Shown here: piece by piece, positions 63,904 through 64,000 of the stretch | Layout: every line of letters starts with the position of its first letter | Position numbering within the stretch: the stretch's first letter is position 1 | Assembly: GCF_030269925.1 (NCBI RefSeq) | Contig: NC_085127.1 | Coordinates: forward strand, 565,501-629,500 | DNA length: 64,000 bases | Direction of reading: 5' to 3' | DNA from: Bombyx mori | Lineage: Eukaryota > Arthropoda > Insecta > Lepidoptera > Bombycidae | Translations under genes and position numbers: made by a program | Notes under the pieces: model-generated | The model's database searches: none | What the model was told of the DNA's origin: nothing | What the model saw: only the letters and a program-made list of their open reading frames with translations

Positions 63904-64000
63904 GATGGCATGCATTGCTATGCGGATGACAGCACGGGGGATGCGCGATATATCGGCCATCAGAGTCTCTCTCGAAGCGTGGTGCAAGAGAGACGATCAA
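63904..64000 (+). pseudogene. Outer LINE RT fragment, continuation
   Basis: Reads DGMHCYADDSTGDARYIG, supplying the catalytic YADD block that should follow MLSTI at 61820. Cut by the window end. Confidence 0.8.

Noticed and set aside
1..64000. CRISPR arrays, operons, prophage or bacterial genes
   Set aside because: No spaced identical repeats and no prokaryotic gene organisation; introns, SINEs and LINEs show an insect genome.

Overview
This window is moth genomic DNA, most likely from a silkmoth (Bombyx) or a close relative. It holds about fifteen full or partial copies of what I recognise as the Bm1 SINE (tRNA-like head, 'actggtggtaggacctct' core, A-rich tail). It also holds a one-intron CYP6-type cytochrome P450, BEL/Pao, mariner, piggyBac-like, Jockey, R1, RTE and CR1-type elements, and AT-rich intergenic DNA. 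There are no prokaryotic features. Almost everything is transposable-element DNA; the P450 is the only host gene I can support with confidence.

Layout. 1-3.4 kb: a decayed BEL/Pao retrotransposon with a Bm1 inside it. 3.4-4.7 kb: a mariner (D,D34D) with TIRs and TA duplications and one nonsense codon. 5.5-7.5 kb: the CYP6 gene, intact, two exons. 7.2-20.8 kb: a large inverted duplication. Arm 1 (7183-10241) starts inside the P450 intron and carries a piggyBac-like element. Arm 2 (11938-20797) is the reverse copy, enlarged by a Bm1 and by a Jockey element that itself has a 484-bp internal tandem duplication. The 1.7-kb spacer holds a Jockey tail and two BEL/Pao pieces in opposite orientations. 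21.1-26.4 kb: Bm1 copies, a foldback element, a second mariner and a 5'-truncated R1-like fragment. 26.4-33.3 kb: a full-length R1-clade retrotransposon with two ORFs, a 14-bp target duplication and one frameshift in ORF2. 33.3-43 kb: mostly AT-rich DNA with SINEs, LINE tails, a truncated Jockey, an inverted pair of a ~410-bp repeat, an RTE fragment and a solo LTR. 43.0-53.5 kb: a Jockey element on the minus strand, split by a second complete copy of the same family on the plus strand, each with its own target duplication. 53.5-64 kb: an RTE fragment, a second solo LTR, more repeats and Bm1s, a third mariner relic, and at the edge a CR1-like LINE inserted in the reverse-transcriptase ORF of another LINE.

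How the parts relate. Insertion order can be read from the nesting. The piggyBac-like element was present before the inverted duplication; the Bm1 and Jockey copy in arm 2 came after it. The 47-52 kb Jockey landed in an already inserted sister copy. Both of those copies have undisrupted ORF2, target duplications and long A tails, so the family was active recently. Each Jockey copy starts with an initiator-like motif and has a downstream promoter element match at exactly +28 to +33, which fits internal transcription. Family names come from recognised motifs and remembered family features, not from database searches.
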